This document shows positions 33,704-42,001 of a DNA stretch of 52,317 nucleotides, one piece after another (position 1 is the first letter of the stretch; every line of letters begins with the position of its first letter). Source of the stretch: an uncultured Lachnospiraceae bacterium (GTDB lineage Bacteria; Bacillota; Clostridia; Lachnospirales; Lachnospiraceae); NCBI GenBank assembly GCA_900320025.1, contig ONQW01000009.1:1-52317 (forward strand). Direction: 5' to 3'. A model generated the notes under the pieces. That model ran no database searches and had not been told where the DNA came from. It was given only the letters and a program-made list of their open reading frames with translations. Both the position numbers and the translations under genes were made by a program.

Positions 33704-33862
33704 GCATGCGCCGCGCGGAACGCGGCGCGAAATAGAAACAGTGATGATACAAGTCTGCGGAGTTCCCGCATGTGCCGCGCGGAACGCGGCGCAAAATAGA
33801 AACAGTGATAATACAAGTCTGCGGAGTTCCCGCATGCGCCGTGCGGAACGCGGCACAAAGCC
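33704..33862. repeat. 64-bp tandem repeat, two and a half units, ahead of comEC
   Basis: Units start at 33704, 33768 and 33832, opening GCATG(C/T)GCCG(C/T)GCGGAACG. Each has the GC palindrome GCCGCGCGGAACGCGGC. It fills the gerMN-comEC gap and overlaps the candidate comEC ribosome site. Confidence 0.95.
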
Positions 33863-33882
33863 AGGTAAAGCTACCTCAAGCA

Positions 33883-34887
33883 TTACGACGGGTTGTCCAC
33901 GAAGCTGAGATCCCGTTCAAAGACCGTCTGCAGCGGGATTTGCTCCAGGAAGGATGCCGTCGTATCTCCGTCAATGGAAATCTGCACCTTGGAGATTCCC
34001 GGAAGCTCCGTGAGAGAATCCACAAGGGAATAAATCGCGATCTCCGGTTTCACGGCATATGGTTCTGTCAGGAATGCCTTGTCAAAATTGACATAACACA
34101 CGCCATCCTTGGATGTGACATTGATGACTCTGGTCTCCGGGTTGATGGCCGGATAGATGCTCTTTCCGTTCGGCCCCTTGAGTAGTTCCTCCACGACCAG
34201 CTTGTCCATCGAGATATTGCTGTTATATACCACGGTGCGGTACACCCCGATCAGCTTGTCCCCCGTCTCATTGGCAAAATACAAATGCAGCCGGACTTTC
34301 TCGTAAGAACTGATGTCCTTGCCGATATTCAGCACAAAGGAGTCGCTCGTCATCACGCCGACCGCTTTGCCGTCCGCATTGAGAAGATCCTTTCCATCCA
34401 CTGTGAACCGGACCCCGCTGATGCCGGTCACCTGCCCGAGCGTGCAGACAATGGCTGCCCTCGTCAGCGCCTCTCTGGCCGTCCCAAGCTTCTTATATTT
34501 TGCAGAAAAATCCAGCGTGATCACGCCGTTGTCGATTGTTAGCCCCTGAATCGTGAAACCGGTGATGGGCGCCTTATATTCCACCGAGTCATTGGTGGAC
34601 AGCTTCTGCAAAAGCTCCTTCACCCGCGCCTCGTTTCCCTTCTCCGCCGGCTGATACAGCACCGGGTTCAGAGATTTTTCATCCTTGGCAAGATAGTAGA
34701 TTGTCACCGTATCCTCTGAGGTGGCAGCCGTCTCCGTCTTACTGCTGCTCCCGCATCCGGTCATCAGCCCGACCTGCATGACAAGCAGAAGCAAAACCAG
34801 CCCGGCTGCTGTGATAAATCTTTTTCCTTTTCTTCTCTGTCTCATCATTTCTGCAAATAGAGGTCGTTCCGCCCTGTTCAGATCCAT
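33883..34887 (-). CDS. GerMN-domain lipoprotein
   Basis: This 334-residue protein has a basic N-terminus, a hydrophobic signal and a lipobox LMTGC (Cys45), so it is a secreted lipoprotein. Two GerMN domains follow: residues ~60-190 (VTIYYLAKDEKSLNPVLY...ITLDFSAKYKKLG) and ~205-330 (VRLHLYFANETGDKLIG...VCYVNFDKAFL). GerM-type proteins act in sporulation and spore germination in Bacillus. The start at 34887 has GGGGGCGG 9 nt upstream. A duplicated copy of this start lies 28 bp upstream. It is co-oriented with the kinase gene 29 nt before it. Confidence 0.9.
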   Translation of the reverse strand: MDLNRAERPLFAEMMRQRRKGKRFITAAGLVLLLLVMQVGLMTGCGSSSKTETAATSEDTVTIYYLAKDEKSLNPVLYQPAEKGNEARVKELLQKLSTNDSVEYKAPITGFTIQGLTIDNGVITLDFSAKYKKLGTAREALTRAAIVCTLGQVTGISGVRFTVDGKDLLNADGKAVGVMTSDSFVLNIGKDISSYEKVRLHLYFANETGDKLIGVYRTVVYNSNISMDKLVVEELLKGPNGKSIYPAINPETRVINVTSKDGVCYVNFDKAFLTEPYAVKPEIAIYSLVDSLTELPGISKVQISIDGDTTASFLEQIPLQTVFERDLSFVDNPS

Positions 34888-34916
34888 ATCAGTCGCCGCC
34901 CCCGTTCAGATCCATG
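34868..34916 (-). repeat. Duplicated start of gerMN, 28 bp apart
   Basis: ATGGATCTGAAC(A/G)GGG occurs at 34915 and 34887. The upstream copy runs eight codons to a TGA right before the true start and begins 1 nt after the kinase stop. Confidence 0.85.
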
Positions 34917-36758
34917 TCAATCGGCACCCTGCCCGTTTCTCTTCAAATCTTGTTCTGCTTTCTTCGCTTCCTGCTCTTCTTTCTTCGAATCCTGTTCCGT
35001 TTTCTTCGCTTCCTGCTCTTCTTTCTTCAAATCCGATTCTTCCTTTTTCTCATCCTGTTCTGCCGCGCTGCTGCTGACCCAGATTTTGACATCCGCGTCC
35101 TCATCGTTTGCGCGGTCTTCCTCCACCTTGTGCTCCATAAAGTGCAGTTTTGCCTGTGTCCGGCGGAGCTGCTCCTCCGTCCTCTGCAGTGTGTGTTCCA
35201 GCTGTCCCTGAATCTGGGTCTGCTCCCTGCGCCGCTGGCGGGCATTAGCCCGTTCCTTGCTGATCGGTGTCGCGTTGTAGATGAGAGGGATGGTCACAGT
35301 GAAGATGGATCCCTCTCCCAGCTTGCTGCGGACCTTGATGGTGCCACGGTGCAGAAGCACTGCGTTTTTCGTAATTGCAAGGCCAAGGCCGGTCCCACCC
35401 ACCTCTCTGGAATGCGACTTATCCACACGGTAGAAGCGTTCGTAAATGCGGTCGATGGAATCCTCCGGAATGCCTACACCGGTGTCCTCCACTGTCACCA
35501 TGAAGTTCTGATGATCCGCGTCAATCGTGACGTTTACCTTGCCATGCTCCTTATTGTACTTGACTGCATTTTCGATGAGATTGGTGAGCACAAGTGTCAT
35601 CTTCACCTCATCGATCTCCGCCACCACCGGGCGCTCCACAACCAGGGTGATTTCGATATCCCGCTTCTGTGCCAGCGGACGGATGCGGCGGCAGATGATC
35701 TCCGTGAGATCGCCGATATTCACCTTCGTGATATTCATCCGGACTTCCTTGTTGTCCAGCTTCACGAGGCTGAGCAGATCGCTGATGATCTTGTTCTCCC
35801 GGTCGATTTCCGCGTCAATGTCAGTCAGAAATTCCCGGTACATCTCCACTGGGACATTCTCATTTTGCAGAAGCGAATCGGCCAGAACCTTCATGGAGGC
35901 CATCGGCGTCTTCAATTCATGGGAGACATTGGATACAAATTCTGACCGGCTCTCGTCGAGCGTCCGCATTCTGGCAAGCACCCGGTTGAACGCACCGACA
36001 ATCTGCTCTGTCTCATAGTAGGCGGGCTCCTGCACCAGTTCCGTGGAGAATCCCTCCTTCACCTCATTGATATGCTGCGTGAGGCGGTTGAATGGCGCGA
36101 CAAGCCGCCCGGAGAGAAGAAACGCAAGGAACAGAATAATCAGTGCAAAGAGCACCTCGATCAGCATGGCGGTACGGCTCAGCGCTTCCATCGTCTGTAC
36201 GATGGAATCCGTTGAAACACTGGTGAGCAGCACGCCGCGGACCTTCTCCTCTGCCGTCTGATTTCCGGAGAAATCCCCCGCCTCCAGGGACGCCGTTTCC
36301 ACGATCGGCGTGACCATCTCAATATAGCCGTCCTCCGGGTCGTAACCGGAGGAGGCGCCCGGCGTCCCCTCCTGCAGGCAGCGCACCACCTCCGCGGTGA
36401 CGATAGTCTTCCCCTCGGAAATTGCGTAGGTATCCTTGATGACCTTGAGATGCGAATCGATGACAAGCACCCGCCCGTCATTCAGAGTCGAGAAGAGATC
36501 CAGCTCCGCATTCACCGTGTAGGAGGACGGATTTTCCATGTAGTTGTATGTGATCAGATGATTGGCCAGAACACGCATCTGCGTGCGGACCTCCGAGGTC
36601 CGCACCGAGACCGCGCGGCCGTGATAGGCCTGCAGAATACTGTAATGCAGCAGAATGCAGGGGACGAGGCCGATCAGAAGGATCAAAATAAAGATTCTCG
36701 TGCGCAGACTGCTCAGAATTCTGGAGCGCCGATAGAAAAGTTTCAGTTTGTTCAGCAT
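34917..36758 (-). CDS. Sensor histidine kinase (WalK/PhoR-like) with charged C-terminal tail
   Basis: TM1 is at ~21-42 and TM2 at ~196-217, with an extracytoplasmic sensor domain between and a HAMP-like region after. The HisKA motif is FVSNVSHELKTPM with His280. The ATPase domain has the N box (LTNLIENAVKYN, ~391-402), G1 (EDTGVGI, ~424-430) and G2 (GGTGLGL, 454-460). After the kinase core (~495) comes an unusual 115-residue coiled-coil tail ending in KKEEQEAKKxEQDx repeats (~578-605). It is paired with the response regulator upstream and likely senses envelope state, by analogy with WalK/PhoR. Confidence 0.95.
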   Translation of the reverse strand: MLNKLKLFYRRSRILSSLRTRIFILILLIGLVPCILLHYSILQAYHGRAVSVRTSEVRTQMRVLANHLITYNYMENPSSYTVNAELDLFSTLNDGRVLVIDSHLKVIKDTYAISEGKTIVTAEVVRCLQEGTPGASSGYDPEDGYIEMVTPIVETASLEAGDFSGNQTAEEKVRGVLLTSVSTDSIVQTMEALSRTAMLIEVLFALIILFLAFLLSGRLVAPFNRLTQHINEVKEGFSTELVQEPAYYETEQIVGAFNRVLARMRTLDESRSEFVSNVSHELKTPMASMKVLADSLLQNENVPVEMYREFLTDIDAEIDRENKIISDLLSLVKLDNKEVRMNITKVNIGDLTEIICRRIRPLAQKRDIEITLVVERPVVAEIDEVKMTLVLTNLIENAVKYNKEHGKVNVTIDADHQNFMVTVEDTGVGIPEDSIDRIYERFYRVDKSHSREVGGTGLGLAITKNAVLLHRGTIKVRSKLGEGSIFTVTIPLIYNATPISKERANARQRRREQTQIQGQLEHTLQRTEEQLRRTQAKLHFMEHKVEEDRANDEDADVKIWVSSSAAEQDEKKEESDLKKEEQEAKKTEQDSKKEEQEAKKAEQDLKRNGQGAD

Positions 36759-36780
36759 AGATTTCTATTTCAATACAAGT

Positions 36781-36975
36781 AATGGCCTTCTCTTCCAGTA
36801 CAGACAGATAATGGTCTTTATTTCCTGTACAGATACCGCACAGCTTCTATTACTGCGCACTGCGTAGATATTACACAGAGAACGGAATGGCCTTTATTTC
36901 CTATACAGGTACCGCTCCGCTTCCATTACTGCGTAGATATTATGCAGAGACCGGACAGTTTTCCATTACTGCTGG
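36781..36975 (-). repeat. 69/76-bp repeat overlapping the response regulator stop codon
   Basis: Full units at 36810-36885 and 36886-36954 (AATGG(T/C)CTTTATTTCCT type) are flanked by partial ones. On the coding strand GCAGTAATGGAA recurs: once as the gene's Gln codon plus TAA, again in the next unit, and once as GCAGTAATAGAA. Confidence 0.85.
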
Positions 36976-37670
36976 CGGAAATAGTACCCGATTCCCCACT
37001 TTGTCTGCACATAGCGCGGTTCGGAAGGATTTTGCTCAATCTTCTCACGAAGGCGCCGGATATGCACATCTACCGTGCGCACATCCCCCGGAAAATCCTC
37101 GCCCCAGATATCAGTGAGCAGCTTCTCCCGGCTGTAGACTCTGCCGGGATTGCGGACAAGAAGCTCCAGTACCTCGAATTCCTTCGAGGTCAGATTGATT
37201 TCCCTTCCCGCGATGTACAGCCGTCTGTTGTCGCAGTCAAGCTTCAGATCGCCGCTTGTGAGCACATTCTCCCGCGGCTTCGCTGTCTGCGCCTGGGCGC
37301 GCTTCATAGCTGCAGTGCGGCGCATGATCGCCTTGATTCTGGCCTTGACCTCAAGAATGTTAAACGGTTTCGTAATATAATCATCCGCGCCGTAATCAAG
37401 ACCCAGAATTTTATCCATGTCCTCGCCTTTTGCAGTGAGCATGATAATCGGCATATCCGAAAACTCGCGTATCTGCTGGCAGACCTCGAACCCGTTCAGC
37501 TTCGGGAGCATCACGTCAAGAAGGACGACATCATAGGCGCTGTTTCTGGCCTTGTCCAGTGCTTCCTCTCCGTCATACGCCGTGTCCACCTCATAGCCGT
37601 CCTGCATGAGGCTGAACCGGATTCCCTTGACGATCAGTTTTTCATCATCCACCACCAGAATTTTAGCCAT
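36966..37670 (-). CDS. OmpR-family response regulator
   Basis: This 234-residue protein has a receiver domain with ILVVDDEK (acidic pocket D8, D9), phospho-acceptor Asp52 in VVLLDVMLP, IIMLTAK and the ITKPFN lysine. A winged-helix domain follows with LTSKEFEVLELLVRNPGRVYSREKLL and RTVDVHIRRLREKIE. The start at 37670 (MAKILVVDD) has GGAG 9 nt upstream. Its partner is the histidine kinase 207 nt downstream. Its last codons and TAA are repeated in that gap. Confidence 0.95.
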   Translation of the reverse strand: MAKILVVDDEKLIVKGIRFSLMQDGYEVDTAYDGEEALDKARNSAYDVVLLDVMLPKLNGFEVCQQIREFSDMPIIMLTAKGEDMDKILGLDYGADDYITKPFNILEVKARIKAIMRRTAAMKRAQAQTAKPRENVLTSGDLKLDCDNRRLYIAGREINLTSKEFEVLELLVRNPGRVYSREKLLTDIWGEDFPGDVRTVDVHIRRLREKIEQNPSEPRYVQTKWGIGYYFRQQ

Positions 37671-38001
37671 GTCCTGCTCCGTCCCTGCAAAATCTGTGTC
37701 CGCACGCCCGCCCCCGCCTTTCACTGCGGGTTCACTTCTTTAGTATAGTACATTGTAATATTTTTTTAACATTATTTTATTGACAAGTTTGGCGCAGGCT
37801 TGGCAAGTTTGCGTTGACATCAATGCATCACGTTCAGACAGACATGTATTCCGCCGGATGAATGTCCCGGGTCGATGAAGGCCTGTCCGATCCCTTTCCC
37901 GCGACACTGGCATTCCAGGGCACACTGTACTGCTCATACTGTACTGCCCACACTATACTGCCCATCCACAGTGCGCATAGAACACCGCCCGCGCCAATCC
38001 C
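37671..38001. other. AT-rich region upstream of the response regulator gene
   Basis: About 37740-37790 is strongly AT-rich. On the minus strand TATACT (37747-37742) could be a -10, with only a weak -35, so a promoter for the two-component pair is likely but not definable. A 14-bp tandem repeat sits at 37921-37962. No gene is seen. Confidence 0.5.
37921..37962. repeat. 14-bp tandem repeat, three units
   Basis: CACACTGTACTGCT, CATACTGTACTGCC and CACACTATACTGCC follow each other in the region downstream of comEA. Confidence 0.9.
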
Positions 38002-38880
38002 CTACTCTGCTGTAATGTAACCCTGAATCTTTGCATAAATCCCCGCCTTGATTCCCGATACATTTTTAATTTCCTCTATGTTCTGGAACCCGCCGCTGCT
38101 CTCCCGATACTCCAGAATGGCGTCCGCTCTCACGCCACCGATTCCAGGGACCGTCATGAGCTGTTCCCGCGTCGCCGTATTGAGATTGACTTTTCCGGCA
38201 GAATCAGAAATTCCGCCTGCTTTTTCTTCTGTTCTCAAAATTCTGCCTCCCGTCACACCGGGCTGCGCTCTCTCCGGCTCCGATGAGAGTGACGCCATCT
38301 CCTCCTCTGTTGGGATCCTGAGCTGCTCCCCATCTTGCATCGGCATGGCGAGATTCACCGCGTCCCTGTCAGCATCCTCCGCGAAGCCTCCTGCTGCCTC
38401 CACTGCCTCGTATACCCTGGCATCCGTACGGAGGGAATAGACTCCCTCCTTCTTCACCGCGCCGCAGACAAAGACCAGAATTTTCTCCTCTTCGGCAGAA
38501 GCGGCCGCACCGCTGTCTGCAGCCGTTTCCGGCTCCTCCCGCAGGGTCTGAGCTGTATTACCTGAGTCCTTCTTCTGTGATTCAGACTTCTCCGTCTCAT
38601 CCTGCCGTGAAGACGCTGTGCCAGATGCACTTCCTTCTCGCTGCAGTGCAGACCGGACAGATCCACTGCCATTTATCAGAGCAGAACCACCTTGATCCTC
38701 CCCCGTCCTCTCCGCCATGGCCGCCGTAGTATCCCTTCCGGCATCATACAATTCAAGCTCCGTTCCCTGCTTCCCACAGGCCACGGACCAGAGACACACC
38801 ACTCCTACAAGAAAAGACAGGCCGATATATCCGGACCTGTCTTTACAGAATTTTATAAATCCCTGTGTGTTCCATCTCAT
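38002..38880 (-). CDS. comEA: ComEA-like DNA-binding protein (SLBB + helix-hairpin-helix)
   Basis: This 292-residue protein has an N-terminal membrane anchor (residues ~17-35). A ~95-residue Ser/Glu/Ala-rich linker precedes an SLBB domain (ILVFVCGAVKKEGVYSLRTDARVYEAVEAAGGF). After a second linker it ends in the helix-hairpin-helix KVNLNTATREQLMTVPGIGGVRADAILEYR. It binds incoming double-stranded DNA at the cell surface and hands it to ComEC, encoded 4 kb away. The first linker is longer than in Bacillus ComEA. GAGGAGG lies 8 nt upstream of the ATG. Confidence 0.94.
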   Translation of the reverse strand: MRWNTQGFIKFCKDRSGYIGLSFLVGVVCLWSVACGKQGTELELYDAGRDTTAAMAERTGEDQGGSALINGSGSVRSALQREGSASGTASSRQDETEKSESQKKDSGNTAQTLREEPETAADSGAAASAEEEKILVFVCGAVKKEGVYSLRTDARVYEAVEAAGGFAEDADRDAVNLAMPMQDGEQLRIPTEEEMASLSSEPERAQPGVTGGRILRTEEKAGGISDSAGKVNLNTATREQLMTVPGIGGVRADAILEYRESSGGFQNIEEIKNVSGIKAGIYAKIQGYITAE

Positions 38881-38960
38881 CGCACAGTCCTCCTCTGTAA
38901 ATGAAGGGCTCCGCGAAAGAATAATCTTATTCTAACCATTCGGGAACCGGCGCGTCAAGC

Positions 38961-39018
38961 AGGCATAACATGACCTTCTGCGCCGTATTCGTCATAACGT
39001 TGCCTTCTGCACCGTAAG
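38961..39018 (-). repeat. 29-bp tandem duplication behind the 2-hydroxyacid dehydrogenase gene
   Basis: Units 38961-38989 and 38990-39018 share CTTCTGC(G/A)CCGTA. On the coding strand GAAGGCAACGTTATGACG resembles the gene's own GGAGGCAAAATAAGGACG around its TAA, so this may be another stop-derived array. Confidence 0.65.
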
Positions 39019-39043
39019 CATAGCATCGCCCACTGAGCCGTCC

Positions 39044-40075
39044 TTATTTTGCCTCCGTCCCGAATTCATACTGATAATAGTCCAAAATACAGGACACCTT
39101 CTTCTGCTGCGGCGCGCCAGGAATCTGGTTGACCGGCCAGGACGGCGCACGATTCTCCAGCACCTCCGCGATGCCCTGCGCCGCCTGTCTTGCCATGTTG
39201 CGCAGTGACTCTGCCGTGAAAGCCGCGGTATGCGGAGAAACGACGACATTGTCCATGTGAAGAAGCGGATTCTCCGGCTTCGGCAGCCCGCCCTCGAAGA
39301 CGTCAAGACCCGCGCCTTTGATCCGTTTCTCCTGCAGCGCCCGGATAAGAGCCTGCTCATCGACAATCTCTCCGCGCCCGGTGTTGACCAGATAGGCGGT
39401 CGGCTTCATGAGTGAAAGTTCCCGCTCCCCGATGATATGGCGCGTCGAGGCAGTCAGCGGCAGATGAAGCGACAGGAAATCCGCCCGCCGGATAACCTCA
39501 TCCTTGTCCGGAAGCAGCGTGCAGAACCCAAGCTTCTGCGGCTCTGAAATATGCCTGTTATATCCAAATACCTCCATGCCGAAGCCGCCGTGCGCTATAC
39601 GCGCCACCTGCGTCCCGATGTTGCCCATGCCGAGAATGCCGAGCGTCTTGCCCTGCACATTTTCTCCCTTCATCTTTCGGATCTCAAGATTGCCCGCCTT
39701 CAGCTCATTGTTGTACTGCACGCTGCCCTTCGCGAGCATCAGAATCAGACTCATCGCGTACTCCGCGACCGCCTCGCGGTTTGAGCCTGCTGCATTGACC
39801 ACCTGAATTTTGCGTTCGGTCGCGGCCTCCACATCGATGATGTCCACGCCGACGCCGTGTACACCAATGACGCGCAGCTCCGGGCAATGATCCATGACGT
39901 CCGCCGTGATGCGTGCGTTTCTCGTGAGAATGCCCCCGCACCCCTGTGCCTCGCGGATCACCGTCTCCGGATCGATCCCCGTGCCCTGCACCACCTCAAA
40001 GCCATGCGCCTTTAACAGATTTGTTCCCGCCTCGTCCACCGGCTCCGTCACCAGTACCTTTTTCTGTGCTTCCAT
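39044..40075 (-). CDS. D-isomer-specific 2-hydroxyacid dehydrogenase
   Basis: This 343-residue protein has the NAD-binding motif LGILGMGNIGTQVARIA and a catalytic triad: Arg in LVNTGRGEIVD, Glu in GAGLDVFEGG and His in VVSPHTAAF. The N-terminal KVLVTEPVDEAGTNLLKAHGFEV resembles phosphoglycerate and hydroxypyruvate dehydrogenase-like proteins. It oxidises a D-2-hydroxyacid or reduces a 2-ketoacid; the substrate is unknown. The ATG at 40075 has AAAGGA 7 nt upstream. It follows an Asp/Glu racemase-like gene on the same strand. Confidence 0.93.
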   Translation of the reverse strand: MEAQKKVLVTEPVDEAGTNLLKAHGFEVVQGTGIDPETVIREAQGCGGILTRNARITADVMDHCPELRVIGVHGVGVDIIDVEAATERKIQVVNAAGSNREAVAEYAMSLILMLAKGSVQYNNELKAGNLEIRKMKGENVQGKTLGILGMGNIGTQVARIAHGGFGMEVFGYNRHISEPQKLGFCTLLPDKDEVIRRADFLSLHLPLTASTRHIIGERELSLMKPTAYLVNTGRGEIVDEQALIRALQEKRIKGAGLDVFEGGLPKPENPLLHMDNVVVSPHTAAFTAESLRNMARQAAQGIAEVLENRAPSWPVNQIPGAPQQKKVSCILDYYQYEFGTEAK

Positions 40076-40175
40076 CTTCCGTCCTTTCCACCGGGGTTCT
40101 CTCCGCATCACGCACAGTGCCCTGCCGGCCCTGATCCGTCACCCCGTGACGTTCCATCCAGTATTCTTTCTTCTC

Positions 40176-40883
40176 TCACACCGCATCCTGCATCATCAGA
40201 ATGAGCTGATTGATGCTGAACACCGGAACCTTCGCCTGCGCGGCAATCTCCTTCTGGAACGCCGCATAGTTCGCGCACTCAAGTAAAATTGCTCCTGTGT
40301 CCGGATGTTCCTCCATGTGCTTCCTCGTCATCGTCAGAATCTCCTGCCGGATGAGATCGACATCGCCCTCCGGCCGGTCCTCGATGATCACCCGATGGAA
40401 CTCCGAATCCTGCGAAAGCGCGCTGACGGTCACCGGGTATTCTGCCGAGGACCAGCCGAGCCGCTCGAACAGATCATCATTCATCATCGCCGCATTGTCC
40501 GAGAAAATCCCGATCGGACGTCCCTTTCCGATCAGCGTTGACGCCCATGGAACCAGCGACAGCGTGGAGGTAAATACCGGAATCCGGACGGCTTCCGCCA
40601 GCTCGCGCTGAAATCCCGCAAGAAAGCTGCATACCGTCGTGATCGCGCGGCATCCGTCCGCCTCGAGGTCCTGCGCCGCCTGCCTGAATTCCTGAAGCAG
40701 AATCTCATCCGCATCCGCCGGAATCCGTCCCGCCGGAAACAGATCAGGCACCACCCGGTAGCTCACCGGAAAAGGAAACGTCGCCGCATTGCCCGGGTCC
40801 CCGGGAATCCGCGGAAAGCGTGTCCGCATCATCAGAATTCCAATTTTCGGACCATAATAGGTTCTGCCACCCTGAAGTACCAT
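40176..40883 (-). CDS. Aspartate/glutamate racemase family protein
   Basis: This 235-residue protein has the two-Cys arrangement of the Asp/Glu/hydantoin racemase superfamily: CRAITTVCSFLAGFQ and ILLECANYAAFQKEIA. It also has VPVFTSTLSLVPWA and VPVFSINQLILMM. It could racemise an amino acid or act as a maleate isomerase or arylmalonate decarboxylase relative. AGGAGG lies 8 nt before the ATG. Its neighbours (D-hydroxyacid dehydrogenase, AEC carrier, DapL) suggest amino- or keto-acid metabolism. Confidence 0.85.
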   Translation of the reverse strand: MVLQGGRTYYGPKIGILMMRTRFPRIPGDPGNAATFPFPVSYRVVPDLFPAGRIPADADEILLQEFRQAAQDLEADGCRAITTVCSFLAGFQRELAEAVRIPVFTSTLSLVPWASTLIGKGRPIGIFSDNAAMMNDDLFERLGWSSAEYPVTVSALSQDSEFHRVIIEDRPEGDVDLIRQEILTMTRKHMEEHPDTGAILLECANYAAFQKEIAAQAKVPVFSINQLILMMQDAV

Positions 40884-40910
40884 TGTATATTCCTCCTGTC
40901 TTTTCCCAAT

Positions 40911-41086
40911 TCATCCCTGCAGGGCTTCATACCGCAGCGGGACTTCCATGCCGCAGCCACCGCCGCAGGGTCTCCATCCACTTTCTGTCATCCCTGCCGG
41001 CTCACGCATCGCAGCGGGACTTCCGCGCCGCAGGGTCTCCATCCACTTTCCATCATCCCTGCAGGATCACGCACCACAGCGGGATT
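40911..41086 (-). repeat. 65/77-bp repeat copying the 3' end of the AEC transporter gene
   Basis: The AEC gene ends CCCGCTGTGGTGCGTGATCC then TGCAGGGATGA. The next two units repeat this as CCCGCTGCGATGCGTGAGCC+GGCAGGGATGA and CCCGCTGCGGTATGAAGCCC+TGCAGGGATGA. Units start at 40911, 40988 and 41053 (plus strand). Every unit keeps the TGA. Confidence 0.92.
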
Positions 41087-41964
41087 GCCACCGCGGAGAG
41101 CGCCGTTGTAAAGACCACACATTTTGCCGCCGCCTTCTCATCCGCACCGTACTGCGCCGCGAGAATAGAGGTCGTGCTGCCCGCCGGCATCGCCGCCAGC
41201 AGCGTGCAGACGCCGGTGATGATACTGTCCGCGCGGATCATCCGGCACATGACCCACGTCAGCGCCGGAATCACGGCCAGCCTGATCACGGCAAAATAGA
41301 TCTGATCCAAACTCACCAGCTCCCGGAGATGGACGCCGCAGAGTATGGTCCCGATGTAAACCATGATAAGCCCTGTGCAGGATGCGCTCACTGTCGAGAG
41401 CGAGAGGCTGATCACCTCCGGAAGCGGCGCCTGCGTGAGAAACAGCGCCATCCCGATATAGACCGCGATCATACAGGGATGCAGGAGCACCTTCTTCATG
41501 CTCTTCCACACGCTGCCTCCCTCCGTGAAGTAGGAGATCCCCGCCGTCCACATCACGATGCGAAGCGGAATGAGGTAGATGGAGGCGATCAGAAGCCCCG
41601 TGTCTCCATACACGCCCTGCGCCACAGCATTTCCGATGAAGCCCGCATTGGAGCAGACCGTCCCGTACTGGAAGACCTGCCTCTCTCCCTTCGGCAGACG
41701 CCGATAGACGGCCGCTGCAAGGAGCATGCTGATCACCTGCACCAGCACCGCAGCAAGCAGCGCCATTGACATCTGCACCAGCAGCTGTCTGCTGAAGGGG
41801 ATGCAGAATGCCTTGATAATATTGCAGGGGAGAATGAAGTACAGAATCAGATTGGTGAGACTCTTCTTGCCTGCCTCAGTGATGAGTTCCCGCCTGCGCA
41901 GCAGATATCCTGCCGCCATCGTGAACGCCATCATGCCCATCTCGCTGAAAATTTTGCCGTACAA
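41053..41964 (-). CDS. AEC (auxin efflux carrier) family transporter
   Basis: This 303-residue protein has about ten membrane segments. AEC features: TNLILYFILPCNIIKAF near the N-terminus, the midpoint QYGTVCSNAGFIGNAVAQGVYGDTGL and the C-terminal LLAAMPAGSTTSILAAQYGADEKAAAKCVV. Such carriers export malate, amino acids or other small anions. The start is probably TTG at 41964 (LYGKIFSEMG), with GGGGAG 8 nt upstream; an ATG at residue 9 is the alternative. It follows dapL by 37 nt. Confidence 0.88.
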   Translation of the reverse strand: MYGKIFSEMGMMAFTMAAGYLLRRRELITEAGKKSLTNLILYFILPCNIIKAFCIPFSRQLLVQMSMALLAAVLVQVISMLLAAAVYRRLPKGERQVFQYGTVCSNAGFIGNAVAQGVYGDTGLLIASIYLIPLRIVMWTAGISYFTEGGSVWKSMKKVLLHPCMIAVYIGMALFLTQAPLPEVISLSLSTVSASCTGLIMVYIGTILCGVHLRELVSLDQIYFAVIRLAVIPALTWVMCRMIRADSIITGVCTLLAAMPAGSTTSILAAQYGADEKAAAKCVVFTTALSAVAIPLWCVILQG

Positions 41965-42001
41965 AATGCACTCTCCCCTTGTCTCTGTCCTGATCTGTTT
42001 T

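Noticed and set aside
39705..39941. Overlapping frames inside the 2-hydroxyacid dehydrogenase and similar shadows throughout
   Set aside because: They overlap confident genes in other frames and show the skewed Arg/Pro/Gly composition expected from out-of-frame translation of GC-rich DNA.
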